A DNA stretch of 20,421 nucleotides, taken from IMG/VR virus record IMGVR_UViG_3300034118_001975, positions 1-20,421 of that record; one strand, given 5' to 3'. The notes under the pieces are model-generated. The model worked only from the letters and a program-made list of their open reading frames with translations. It did not search any database and was not told the DNA's origin. This document shows, piece by piece, positions 1 through 7,823 of this stretch. Within the stretch, counting starts at the first letter, position 1, and each line of letters begins with the position of its first letter. This DNA comes from a virus. A program made the position numbers and the translations under genes.

Positions 1-225
1 CACCCGTGGGACCCGTAGGTCCAGCGATACCTTGAGTTCCGGTTGGCCCAGTTGGCCCCGTGGGTCCAGTTGAGCCTGTAGGCCCAGTTGGTCCGGTTGG
101 CCCCGTGGGTCCTGCCGAACCAGCAACACCCGTGGGACCCGTAGGTCCAGCGATACCTTGAGTTCCGGTTGGCCCAGTTGGCCCCGTGGGTCCAGTTGAG
201 CCTGTAGGCCCAGTTGGTCCGGTTG
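1..225. repeat. Tandem 126-bp repeat inside the collagen-like gene
   Basis: Bases 1-99 are identical to bases 127-225, a period of 126 bp. This is exactly 42 codons or 14 Gly-X-Y triplets, so the repeat keeps the reading frame and the triplet phase. The first difference is at 100 (g) against 226 (a). Bases 100-126 are a linker encoding triplets such as GVAGSAG. The array may continue past the left edge. Confidence 0.93.
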
Positions 226-481
226 ACCCAGCCCCGGTGCCACCGCCACCACCGCCGCCACTGGACGAAATGCGTATATACTGGCCATCCAAAGTAACTG
301 TGACGTTACTTCCTGCGGTAATCTCTACAGCCCCGCTCAATCCATTTAGTAGAGAAACGTCCACTTCGACGTTTTGCCAAAATCCACCCGTATTGTTCCA
401 TACCCAATAATCTTGAGTTGCTCCATTCGGAGCGTAAATGTCACCGTCATTGGGGTTGGTTGGAAAAGATAGTTCTGGCAT
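1..481 (-). CDS. Collagen-like virion protein, N-terminal part (3' end off window)
   Basis: The frame opens at ATG 479-481 and stays open to the left edge, so only about 160 residues are visible. Residues 1-75 form a beta-rich, fibre-like head that starts [16 protein letters not shown] and contains [13 protein letters not shown] Gly-rich linker follows, and then an uninterrupted Gly-X-Y tract dominated by Gly-Pro-Thr triplets ([16 protein letters not shown]). Such tracts form collagen triple helices, and in phages they usually belong to tail fibres or capsid decorations, so a surface-exposed trimeric structural protein is inferred. It is the last visible gene of the left structural operon and lies 57 bases beyond another collagen-like gene. 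No clear Shine-Dalgarno precedes the ATG, and a late promoter motif ends only 6 bases upstream. The coding repeat has a 126-bp period. Confidence 0.8.
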   Translation of the reverse strand, partial: MPELSFPTNPNDGDIYAPNGATQDYWVWNNTGGFWQNVEVDVSLLNGLSGAVEITAGSNVTVTLDGQYIRISSSGGGGGGGTGAGSTGPTGPTGSTGPTGPTGPTGTQGIAGPTGPTGVAGSAGPTGPTGPTGPTGSTGPTGPTGPTGTQGIAGPTGPTG

Positions 482-487
482 ATTGGC

Positions 488-495
488 TATTTATG
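488..495 (-). promoter_or_regulatory. Late-promoter-like motif CATAAATA
   Basis: The minus strand reads CATAAATA, close to the T4 late -10 box TATAAATA. It lies in the short gap between two collagen-like genes. Only 6 bases separate it from the downstream ATG at 481. If used as a late promoter, transcription would begin at or just inside that start codon, giving a leaderless or 5'-truncated message. Confidence 0.45.
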
Positions 496-538
496 TTTCA
501 AAGGGTCAACTGAGTTAAAGTATTTTCTGAGATGCATT

Positions 539-1825
539 TCATCCAACACCAATCCATTTATCTCCAAAGTAAACGTAAAGCTTCGCAGACGATGAATCAA
601 ACCAGAATTTACCGATATAGTTACCAGATGTTGGGGCCGTTAGCCCCACTTCGATTGTATTGACCGAGCCGGTTTGCCCATTGACACGAGATACCGAAGC
701 AGATCCCGTGAGTGATGCCGATACCGTAAGCGTATTGCTTGTCGGATTTGTAGAAAGAGTGATATTCTCACCGGCTTCAATGGTGAGAGTTTCTGCTGTG
801 TATGCCACGGCAGTAAGTCCGGGCTGACCGGGCACTCGCACATTCTTGAAAGCTTCTCCGACTCCGCCACCAGAAGAGTGCAATTCGCCTGTGGTTCTTG
901 GTTGAAGTACTCTTTGATCGAATTTGAGACTTCTTTTACCAGCATCATAAATCAGTGGATACTGTGCGGATATTACACCAGATTCTCCCGGTTCTCCCCT
1001 TTCGCCCCTGGGTCCGGTGTCGCCCTTCTCGCCCCTCTCACCTTGCGGTCCGCGTTCACCCGGAATGCCCCTCTCACCTTGTATACCGGGCTCTCCGCGA
1101 AGACCCCGTTCCCCCGGTGGTCCCACAGGACCAACAGGACCGATATCTCCTGCCGGTCCGGGTTCGCCGGGGCGACCATCCAATCCCGGATTACCATCTT
1201 TGCCCGGCAATCCGCGTTCACCTTGAGGGCCGGGCAAACCATCCCGACCATCTATTCCGGGTTCACCCCGGGGACCTGGTTCGCCTCGCGGTCCCATGGG
1301 TCCAATGGGACCAATTTGGCCGTCGCTTCCGGGTAATCCGCGTTCACCCTGCTGCCCGGTGGCTCCCGCTGGACCCTGTGGTCCCATCAATCCGGGTTGG
1401 CCGTCGTTTCCATTCGAGCCCGGTTTACCCTGCGGACCCATTGGTCCCACTGGACCTTGTGGGCCAACATCACCGCGTTCCCCCCTGTCTCCTGGTATTC
1501 CTTGATCTCCCTTGGGCCCGATGGGACCACAAGGACCAGGTGGGCCCGGGATCGAAGGTATTACGGCTTCTTGCACGTTTTCCGTGGTATCGTCAAGAAC
1601 AGTGGGAAACACAAAATGCTCGACAAAGGACTTTGCCGTTCCGCGAACAACCAAACTCTCACCCCATTCATCGATTAGGTGCAAAAAAGTTTGGCCATCA
1701 TCGTCCAACTCATAATTTGACGGATGATGTATTTCGTTTTCGGCTACGCAAAAAAACTTGCAACCATACTCATATGGCCCAAGTTTGCGTTTTAGGTATA
1801 CTTGTGGGCATGCGTCTACGCGCAT
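539..1825 (-). CDS. Collagen-like virion structural protein, 428 aa
   Basis: There are three parts. Residues 1-93 are a globular N-terminal domain. Residues 94-283 are an uninterrupted run of 63 Gly-X-Y triplets rich in GER, GEP, GPQ and GPM. Residues 284-428 are a beta-rich C-terminal domain ending [14 protein letters not shown]. The triplet tract is the mark of a collagen triple helix, so the protein is probably a trimeric fibre or surface fibril, with the ends acting as anchor and trimerisation or tip domain. The ATG lies one base after the stop of the upstream gene (TGA at 1827-1829), which suggests translational coupling. Its last 30 residues resemble the end of the 69-aa protein next to gp5. 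The charged GER/GEP triplets differ from the Pro-Thr-rich tract of the next gene. Structural role is inferred; host target unknown. Confidence 0.85.
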   Translation of the reverse strand: MRVDACPQVYLKRKLGPYEYGCKFFCVAENEIHHPSNYELDDDGQTFLHLIDEWGESLVVRGTAKSFVEHFVFPTVLDDTTENVQEAVIPSIPGPPGPCGPIGPKGDQGIPGDRGERGDVGPQGPVGPMGPQGKPGSNGNDGQPGLMGPQGPAGATGQQGERGLPGSDGQIGPIGPMGPRGEPGPRGEPGIDGRDGLPGPQGERGLPGKDGNPGLDGRPGEPGPAGDIGPVGPVGPPGERGLRGEPGIQGERGIPGERGPQGERGEKGDTGPRGERGEPGESGVISAQYPLIYDAGKRSLKFDQRVLQPRTTGELHSSGGGVGEAFKNVRVPGQPGLTAVAYTAETLTIEAGENITLSTNPTSNTLTVSASLTGSASVSRVNGQTGSVNTIEVGLTAPTSGNYIGKFWFDSSSAKLYVYFGDKWIGVG

Positions 1826-1826
1826 T

Positions 1827-2417
1827 TCAGATGTTTTTCCAGTTTTTCGCGGTTCTCAGTTCTTGTGAAGACAGCGGATATGAAATCAAGTTTTGCTTTC
1901 GGAATACACCAACCGCTTGTTCGTTTAGTGCTACTTCTAGACCGCAAATTTTGACGGTTCTCGCATGCACCGCATGCACATAACCTTCAAAAGCCACGAG
2001 ACTCGGAGATTGATCAGATCTATCCAGATTCTTTCTGTGCAGAAAGGACATGCTAGATGGTAGAGCATGAACCACGCTGAAATTTTTCAGATGATAGTAC
2101 GCATCCGTCACCATCTCTTTGAAATCCATCGAGGGAGTATTCGCCTTTTTACACACAACAAATAGTCTTCCGACTTGCTTTTTGTCGCGGCATGCCAATG
2201 GATAAAGAGAATAGTCTTGTTGGCCAAAAGTTTCTTGAATTGAATCTTGGAATTTCTTCGAGCGCAAGTCGTGGGGAATAATCAGGCAGTACTCGTTGTT
2301 GGGTTTGCCAAACAACAAAGACCGCATTGCACTTTCGCTAATTACGCTAGTGTCAATAGAAAAACGAGCCGGTAGATCAGTTTCGCTGAGAAATCTCTTG
2401 AATGGTACTGGTGGCAT
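1827..2417 (-). CDS. Hypothetical protein, 196 aa
   Basis: I do not recognise this protein. It is soluble-looking, with no signal peptide or membrane segment, and has a mixed alpha/beta character. Segments such as [15 protein letters not shown] and [11 protein letters not shown] resemble core beta strands, and the C-terminal part is basic. The chosen ATG (2415-2417) is 15 bases downstream of a CTAAATA late motif, with the purine-rich sequence GCGAGAGACA between them. The gene ends one base before the collagen-like gene starts, so the two are probably co-translated. Its place between structural genes suggests a virion component or an assembly helper for the fibres, but no motif supports a specific function. 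Confidence 0.7.
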   Translation of the reverse strand: MPPVPFKRFLSETDLPARFSIDTSVISESAMRSLLFGKPNNEYCLIIPHDLRSKKFQDSIQETFGQQDYSLYPLACRDKKQVGRLFVVCKKANTPSMDFKEMVTDAYYHLKNFSVVHALPSSMSFLHRKNLDRSDQSPSLVAFEGYVHAVHARTVKICGLEVALNEQAVGVFRKQNLISYPLSSQELRTAKNWKNI

Positions 2418-2431
2418 ACATTGTCTCTCGC

Positions 2432-2770
2432 TTATTTAGTGGCTTCCGGATCAATGTGTGCTATTCCTTGCTGCTGCCGAACGATTTTCCCTGTTGGATA
2501 TTCGAGTTCAATGTCATATACATATCTACCCGGCTTTAGAGCAGCCGTTCCAGTCGGTCCCAGACTGTATGTGATGTTTCCGGTGGCTCCGGTTATACTG
2601 ACATTGAAAGATGTTGAGGAATCCGAATAGTAGCTTCGGCGCATTTTAGCGGTAGCTGTATATCCACTCCCGGCAGTAATACTCAAGACTGCACCGGTTT
2701 CGTCTGTTGCCGTCAAGCTTTTGGAAAATGTACTACCCTGATCGATGAAGATGTCTTTGTAAGTAGCCAT
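2432..2770 (-). CDS. Small virion structural protein, 112 aa (cyanophage-type)
   Basis: The protein starts MATYKDIFIDQGSTFSKSL and continues with alternating hydrophobic residues typical of beta sandwiches, ending in an R/K/Q-rich strand (YPTGKIVRQQQGIAHI). From memory, short proteins with this opening and a 'KPGRYVYDIE' strand occur in the structural modules of T4-like cyanophages as virion or baseplate-periphery proteins. The exact location is unknown. A good Shine-Dalgarno (GAGGGAG, about 8 bases before ATG 2768-2770) supports the start. It follows the giant fibre gene by 14 bases. Its stop codon TAA (2432-2434) overlaps a late promoter motif that would serve the next gene. Confidence 0.72.
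   Translation of the reverse strand: MATYKDIFIDQGSTFSKSLTATDETGAVLSITAGSGYTATAKMRRSYYSDSSTSFNVSITGATGNITYSLGPTGTAALKPGRYVYDIELEYPTGKIVRQQQGIAHIDPEATK
2433..2439 (-). promoter_or_regulatory. Late promoter motif CTAAATA
   Basis: The minus strand carries CTAAATA, the late-promoter variant typical of T4-like cyanophages. It is 15 bases upstream of the ATG at 2417. It overlaps the TAA stop of the upstream 112-aa gene. It would start a sub-operon covering the 196-aa protein and the collagen-like genes. Confidence 0.55.
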
Positions 2771-2784
2771 ATGCGGACTCCCTC

Positions 2785-5700
2785 TTACGAGTTACCCAAG
2801 ATTTCGACAAGTTGACCGCCGATTTTGAAGGCCACTATGCGCTGGACATACCATGGATCTGTGTCATTCAGGGCATTTTGCAGAGTGATGGTATTGGCAT
2901 CGACTTCGATGATGGTGCTAAAGTGAATGGGTGCGCGATTTACGCCGCCACTTGGGTTAGCGTACGCTCTGATGGTTTTTCCGTTGACATCAATTGTGCA
3001 AGCGTCACCACTACTGACGCTGTTGGCCAAAGTTCCTTGAATACTGACATACCAAATACCGTTCTGGATGTTACCGCCAAGATCAGTTTGACTATCCCAT
3101 GGCCCAATACCGGTAGTACCAAGCAGGCCATTGGGACCGGTAGCCTGGTGTTCGATTTTGTAGACTGCATCAACGTAATACTTGTTGGCTGCCTGATCGT
3201 CGGCAGTTGGTACTTTCAAACCAGCAACGGTACCAATCTTGGTAGTTGGGGTACTGGAATTGTAGAATGTGAGTGTTGGAGTAGGACGACCTGAAACAGA
3301 GTCACTACCAGAAATCAAAACTTCGCTCTGGCGAGGATTGACTGCGAGTGTGACCGAAGTATGACCGGTCAGATTGCCGCCCGAGCCACTCAGGCCGTCA
3401 CCATACACAAACAAATCGCCATATACTGTAGTCTGGCACTTGCTGTTGACCGTGCCATTGTTTTGCTGGTAGCCGCTGTTGATGATTGTTGTTGGGGTGC
3501 GCGAAAGAGCTAGGGCATCGTGTTTGACATTCCACGAATTTGACGATCCTACGTACTTGACCGTCTTGTCTGCCGTATCGGCATAGTATTTGTTGGAGGC
3601 GTAGTCGTCTGAAGATGGGCTAGTCAACCCAAAGATATATCCGATAGCAGGCCCGCCGCTGATGCCGTTGCGGAATTCCAGCGAAGGGTTGGGGCGAGTC
3701 AGTGTCTGTGCCGAGCCTGTTCCGCCAATTACTACGATGCGGCTTTGGTGAGTGCGAACAAAGAACGTCTCGCCAGTGTGTTGGCTGGTAGCCCCGATGG
3801 TGGTCAAACCGTTGGCGAATACCGAGAAATCTCCGCGAACGTGCGCTTCGGTCTTGGCTTCGTTGATTCTCGGAGTTGGGTCAGCAAAAACCGTGAATAC
3901 GGTTTCGTCTGCTCCCAATACTACCCCATCAACAATGACATTGAAACCATTGGGTACATCTTCGGAATATGGTGCCGTAGCAGCCAAAGCAATGGTGAAA
4001 TTTCCGTCCAATGGGTGATAACTATCGTCGTGATTGTGGCCTGTTAGGATGGTGGCATACGTGGTTGCCTTTGCACGAATGATGTAGTGAGCGACCAAAT
4101 ATGGCGTGTGAGTATCGAGCGGATCGCCGATACCCGAATCGCCCGTTGGACCAATACCGGTCACAACAGTCTGTGAACCGGTGGCGAGATCTGCATTAAC
4201 CGTTGTTAGGTTGTGCAAGTGGGCTGGCATCGAACTACCATCAATCGTGACAGTTTCCGATCCCCCAAAATCTGAAATTTCGTACAGATCCAATCCGACG
4301 TTTGTGTAGTCCGACGATCCGGTACTACCACCCAAAATACTTCTGGTTCTCAGGTCCGGAACAAAGAAGATTTGTTCGCCGCTGCTATTTTCATCGGCAA
4401 TGATTCGGTGTGTACCTGCCCCGCACGCAATAGATGCTGAGAAGGTCACAATACCGCTTGTGCTATCTGCGCTATCTACCGTCGCGGCATATGCCGTTGC
4501 TCCTCCGATAGGCGTGATAGTAACAGTGTCACCCGCTTCAAGATTGCGAGTTCCTCCGACCATCGTGCCGGTTGTGCCCGATGCGGTGAAAGTTATTCGA
4601 CCCTCGTAACTATCACCGATGGTGTTGTACAGTTCTGGATAATCGATAGCGCGATATCTATCACCGTCGCATAGTAGCCATTCGGATGGTAGATTGCTCA
4701 GACTTCCGGCGTATGCCTGAATAGTACCAACGGGAACCAAGCCCGACAAGTACACCTCATCTGTTGGTTCCGGAACTTGTGAACCGGAGTGATTTAGAAC
4801 ATAACCGTGTGTTGCGCTCAGTGCAATCAGCATGGGCTTTCGCACTTGGCCGACTGCAATTCGAGTTGCCGTGGCATAATCTGGATCGTAGATGAATTTA
4901 CCGGCATGTGATGCACTGGCACCAAGAAAATACACATTTCCAGCCGTAAACCCAACTCCCTCTACAGTCATGAGTGGGCCAGACAATCCGGTGATGCGAC
5001 CTTGGTGAGTGACCGTAAACTCGTTTGCAGAGTGAACCGTGCTGACGATGCCGATCGTTTCCGCCAATTCGGGAGTGGTGGCCAGAGCAGCCGTAAATCC
5101 TGCACTGGCATCATATCGAACAGCCAATCCGGCAGTCAGACCGTGACCGGCTTGTGTATATCTTCTCCGAACCGAATCCGCATTGACGAAATCTGGATCA
5201 ATTTTACCGTAAGCATCGGCTACCGGAATGGTGTAGGCTGCCGATGATGTAGCGGCGTGGGCACCGTCAAGCATATCAACATTGAGTTTTCTGGCAAAGT
5301 TGTATGCGGTGATACCGGCGTAAGTTACCCCGCTTGCACCCGGAGCAATAACAAAGCTTTCGCTCATTGAGCTAATGCCAGTGCTTCCAACTGACACACT
5401 CAAATAGTTATTGGACGAGCCTCTACTGAATTTCCAAGATCCTCCCGTAAAGGTCAATGGAGCGACAGAACTCAGTGTCTCGGCTAGGTAGATATCTGTA
5501 TTTTTTGTGCTTTCACCAGTAAAGATGAATTCGGAGTTAGATACCCCATCGTATCCGTATGAGCGATATACTCTGGAAATGATGGCATTGGTGTTGCCAG
5601 TGACACCCAGGTTGCTTGCGCTCATCCAACCATCATAGTATGCGCCGCTGTCGTTGTCGGTCCAGATCCACAAAAGGCTTTTGTCGCCTTCCGAGCCTTT

Positions 5701-6618
5701 GAGAACGATACCACCCTCATCTAGCGAGGCATTGCCAAGAAACGAGTTGGTTACACCAGCATTTGTGTTGAAGAGGTAGCGAGGTGCGCCCGTAGGACTA
5801 AAGCTGATATAGCCAGTCGCTCCAACATCTTCGGCACCATATGGATCTTGAAACAAACTACCAAACCACATCTGGGCGGTGGGTCCACCAGCCGCTCCTG
5901 TGTAGCTTTGCACGTGGCCATAAAATGCCGGTGTCAATCCGGTCGATGCGGTGAAGTAGTATGCGGTCGGTCCGTTTGCGGCAAAGAAGGTGCCACCTGT
6001 TACGCCGGTCAATCCCAGAATGGCGGCCTGTTGATAGCCCAGTTCAATTTGCTTGTCTTCGATTCTCAGATTGTTGCTGGCGATGAAATCGGTATCGCCC
6101 ATGGTGCTAAGGCTGCCCATGATTACGACGTTACCACTGATCGTTAGACTATCCATGACCAATTCGGGAGGCAGCATGTGACGCGCCTGCACCTTTTTGG
6201 CTGTTCCACTGGCACTTGTAGTTGTGTCGCTTACGTCATTGATGATCAATTCGTCACTGGCAGCAACACGCGTGGCCGACCCGCTTGCGCCGGTACCAGA
6301 CAATGCTCGATTGTAATCGTCAAACAATTGAAAATCGACAATTGCTCTTGATTGTCCGCCAATCGTCTCGTATCCAATGCCGGGTCCGGGATTCAATCCA
6401 ATAGTGATGACACCATTGTAGTTTCCCGCGTCCTCGCCCGTGTATTTGACAAGACCGGCTCCCGATTCGGAGGTTGTGCTACCAACTCCGACGTCTACAT
6501 CATAAACCTGAAGAGGATTGATGCTGTCAACGATTTGGTTTGTTCTGTTCAACCACGTATTGAAGGTATCGGTCAATACAAGTGGGTTGAGACTGATTAG
6601 ATCGCCGGTTGTTGGCAT
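2785..6618 (-). CDS. Giant tail fibre / baseplate fibre with collar domain, 1277 aa
   Basis: This is the largest gene in the window. The N-terminus (MPTTGDLISLNPLVLTDTF, then NQIVDSINPLQVYDVDVG) is a probable attachment domain. Residues up to about 600 are beta-rich and Gly/Thr/Ser-rich, as in fibre shafts. Around residues 625-850 there is a phage tail-collar domain (T4 gp12 short-fibre type): VPVGTIQAYAG, EWLLCDGDRYRAIDYPELY, VPDLRTRSILG, MPAHLHNL and THTPYLVAHYIIRA. Two degenerate repeats follow, FGLTSPSSDDYASNKYYAD and AGLKVPTADDQAANKYYVD, of the kind seen in fibre distal regions. It is therefore probably a trimeric adhesin. A Shine-Dalgarno AGGA lies about 9 bases before ATG 6616-6618, and a CTAAATA late motif is 24 bases upstream. 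The collar is in the middle, not at the C-terminus as in gp12. Host receptor unknown. Confidence 0.88.
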   Translation of the reverse strand: MPTTGDLISLNPLVLTDTFNTWLNRTNQIVDSINPLQVYDVDVGVGSTTSESGAGLVKYTGEDAGNYNGVITIGLNPGPGIGYETIGGQSRAIVDFQLFDDYNRALSGTGASGSATRVAASDELIINDVSDTTTSASGTAKKVQARHMLPPELVMDSLTISGNVVIMGSLSTMGDTDFIASNNLRIEDKQIELGYQQAAILGLTGVTGGTFFAANGPTAYYFTASTGLTPAFYGHVQSYTGAAGGPTAQMWFGSLFQDPYGAEDVGATGYISFSPTGAPRYLFNTNAGVTNSFLGNASLDEGGIVLKGSEGDKSLLWIWTDNDSGAYYDGWMSASNLGVTGNTNAIISRVYRSYGYDGVSNSEFIFTGESTKNTDIYLAETLSSVAPLTFTGGSWKFSRGSSNNYLSVSVGSTGISSMSESFVIAPGASGVTYAGITAYNFARKLNVDMLDGAHAATSSAAYTIPVADAYGKIDPDFVNADSVRRRYTQAGHGLTAGLAVRYDASAGFTAALATTPELAETIGIVSTVHSANEFTVTHQGRITGLSGPLMTVEGVGFTAGNVYFLGASASHAGKFIYDPDYATATRIAVGQVRKPMLIALSATHGYVLNHSGSQVPEPTDEVYLSGLVPVGTIQAYAGSLSNLPSEWLLCDGDRYRAIDYPELYNTIGDSYEGRITFTASGTTGTMVGGTRNLEAGDTVTITPIGGATAYAATVDSADSTSGIVTFSASIACGAGTHRIIADENSSGEQIFFVPDLRTRSILGGSTGSSDYTNVGLDLYEISDFGGSETVTIDGSSMPAHLHNLTTVNADLATGSQTVVTGIGPTGDSGIGDPLDTHTPYLVAHYIIRAKATTYATILTGHNHDDSYHPLDGNFTIALAATAPYSEDVPNGFNVIVDGVVLGADETVFTVFADPTPRINEAKTEAHVRGDFSVFANGLTTIGATSQHTGETFFVRTHQSRIVVIGGTGSAQTLTRPNPSLEFRNGISGGPAIGYIFGLTSPSSDDYASNKYYADTADKTVKYVGSSNSWNVKHDALALSRTPTTIINSGYQQNNGTVNSKCQTTVYGDLFVYGDGLSGSGGNLTGHTSVTLAVNPRQSEVLISGSDSVSGRPTPTLTFYNSSTPTTKIGTVAGLKVPTADDQAANKYYVDAVYKIEHQATGPNGLLGTTGIGPWDSQTDLGGNIQNGIWYVSIQGTLANSVSSGDACTIDVNGKTIRAYANPSGGVNRAPIHFSTIIEVDANTITLQNALNDTDPWYVQRIVAFKIGGQLVEILGNS

Positions 6619-6642
6619 TGCTTTTTATCCTGGAATGTGAAC

Positions 6643-6649
6643 TATTTAG
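6643..6649 (-). promoter_or_regulatory. Late promoter motif CTAAATA upstream of the giant fibre
   Basis: The minus strand reads CCTAAATAG, 24 bases before the fibre ATG at 6618 and upstream of a clear AGGA ribosome site. The TAA stop codon of the preceding 69-aa gene (6646-6648) is inside this motif. Confidence 0.65.
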
Positions 6650-6855
6650 GTGCGAATTCCGATCCAATTGTTATCGTATCGCACATAAAGTCTAGAATCT
6701 TGCAGATTTGTATTGAACCACAAACTGCGCTCGGTTGCGCCTGTGGGAGCGGTAGCCTGAACATACAGGCCACCCGAGTCGGAGTTTGCGGTGACCGTCT
6801 GTGTCTCGGGCTGTCTTCGGGAATTTTCTTCGATGAACTCTTGATAGGTGATCAC
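6646..6855 (-). CDS. Small structural protein, 69 aa, fibre-tip-like C-terminus
   Basis: This short protein begins at GTG (6853-6855), which overlaps the TGA stop of gp5 (6852-6854), so it is almost certainly translated by coupling with gp5. The N-terminal 25 residues are charged and probably helical (ITYQEFIEENSRRQPETQ). The rest, from APTGATERSLWF to LYVRYDNNWIGI, is a small beta module. It resembles the last 30 residues of the collagen-like protein at 539-1825 ([21 protein letters not shown]). From memory, this LWF..LYV..W module recurs at the ends of T4-like cyanophage structural proteins. The position just after the spike suggests a baseplate or spike-tip component, but no function is established. 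Confidence 0.72.
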   Translation of the reverse strand: MITYQEFIEENSRRQPETQTVTANSDSGGLYVQATAPTGATERSLWFNTNLQDSRLYVRYDNNWIGIRT

Positions 6856-7823
6856 ACGATTCCTCCGATATCATCGGGCGAGCGTCCACTAGGATTGAGA
6901 TCGATGCGAGGAGCCAGAAATGTCATGTTACCTTCACTTACTACACTGTATGTGCCCTTTACTTTGTGGTAGTGATCTCCATCTGTTTGTGAAATTGAGT
7001 TTCCTGCCACATAAATGAAGGCGTCTCCCTGAATTTCAATTTTCAGATTTCTTTCTAGCTTGACAGCCGTATCATCCTGAATGTTCTGAATTTTCTTGCC
7101 ACGAATCAATACTCTCTCGTCATCTAGAATGATCTCGTAGTTCTTGGCGACAATTTTGCGAACGACAGTTCCATCTGGATGCACTTCTTCAAATGTACCC
7201 GAACGGTGATAGGTATGAATTCTTTCGGCACCGGGTGTATCGTCAAATTCCTGAACATGACCAGCGGCAGTTTGGTGAACATGGTTGTTTGGGTAGACCG
7301 CATCGTATGATGTAGGTGGTTCATTCCATGTTTCGTCGTCAAGAGCGGCCACCACATCCGAAACCACGGTTTCTCGTTTTGTATTGACGATGGTGTCTTC
7401 GATTTTTTCGTTTCTAGCCAATCTGCTTGTATCGGCTTCACCCAAGTGAGTAGTTTTGGGATAAGTTCCAGATGGGTCGGCAAAGCCGTCGCCAATTGCC
7501 ACACCTTTCTGAAGAGGTATTCCTGGAATGCTACCAAGAATTACGGGCTGTTGGCATAGATCGGGATCTCGGAAAAACCCCAAGACCCAACTACCACAGA
7601 CTAGCCCTGTCGGAGACATGCCGACTTCACTGGTACTGGCACTCGTGACCGGCATGACGCAGACGGCCCATGGCAACTGCTCGGTCGGAATTTCTTGTGT
7701 ATTTGGGTTGTGCCACCCGAAAATTCGGACTCGGCATCGACCAAGTTTGAGGGGATCATTGTTGTCTTCGACCACGCCCTGCCACCAAATAAACCCAGAT
7801 GTTCCCATGATATTGTCGATCAT
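6852..7823 (-). CDS. 5: Baseplate central spike gp5, lysozyme-less
   Basis: The protein is 323 aa. Residues about 8-110 (GFIWWQGVVEDNNDPLKLGR, CRVRIFGWHNP, LPWAVCVMPVTSAS, VGSWVLGFFRDPDLCQQPVILGSIPG in scattered matches) are the gp5/VgrG OB-fold that sits on the gp27-type hub. A linker and charged region follow. From about residue 195 (HVQEFDDTPGAERIHTYHRSGTFEEVHPDG) the sequence becomes the beta-helical needle that pierces the outer membrane. T4 gp5 is 575 aa with an internal lysozyme; no catalytic lysozyme region fits here. The ATG at 7821-7823 overlaps the stop of the upstream gene (ATGA), and GGAG lies about 8 bases upstream. Assignment is confident from the OB-fold and HPDG needle motifs. 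Confidence 0.9.
   Translation of the reverse strand: MIDNIMGTSGFIWWQGVVEDNNDPLKLGRCRVRIFGWHNPNTQEIPTEQLPWAVCVMPVTSASTSEVGMSPTGLVCGSWVLGFFRDPDLCQQPVILGSIPGIPLQKGVAIGDGFADPSGTYPKTTHLGEADTSRLARNEKIEDTIVNTKRETVVSDVVAALDDETWNEPPTSYDAVYPNNHVHQTAAGHVQEFDDTPGAERIHTYHRSGTFEEVHPDGTVVRKIVAKNYEIILDDERVLIRGKKIQNIQDDTAVKLERNLKIEIQGDAFIYVAGNSISQTDGDHYHKVKGTYSVVSEGNMTFLAPRIDLNPSGRSPDDIGGIV

Noticed and set aside
1-225. Repeats at the left edge as a CRISPR array
   Set aside because: The unit is 126 bp, is in coding phase, and encodes Gly-X-Y triplets; there are no unique spacers of typical length.
955-1983. Long antisense open frame (342 codons) opposite the collagen-like gene
   Set aside because: The Gly-X-Y codon pattern removes stops on the other strand; the translated product is Pro/Arg/His-rich with no domain, and no ribosome site supports it.
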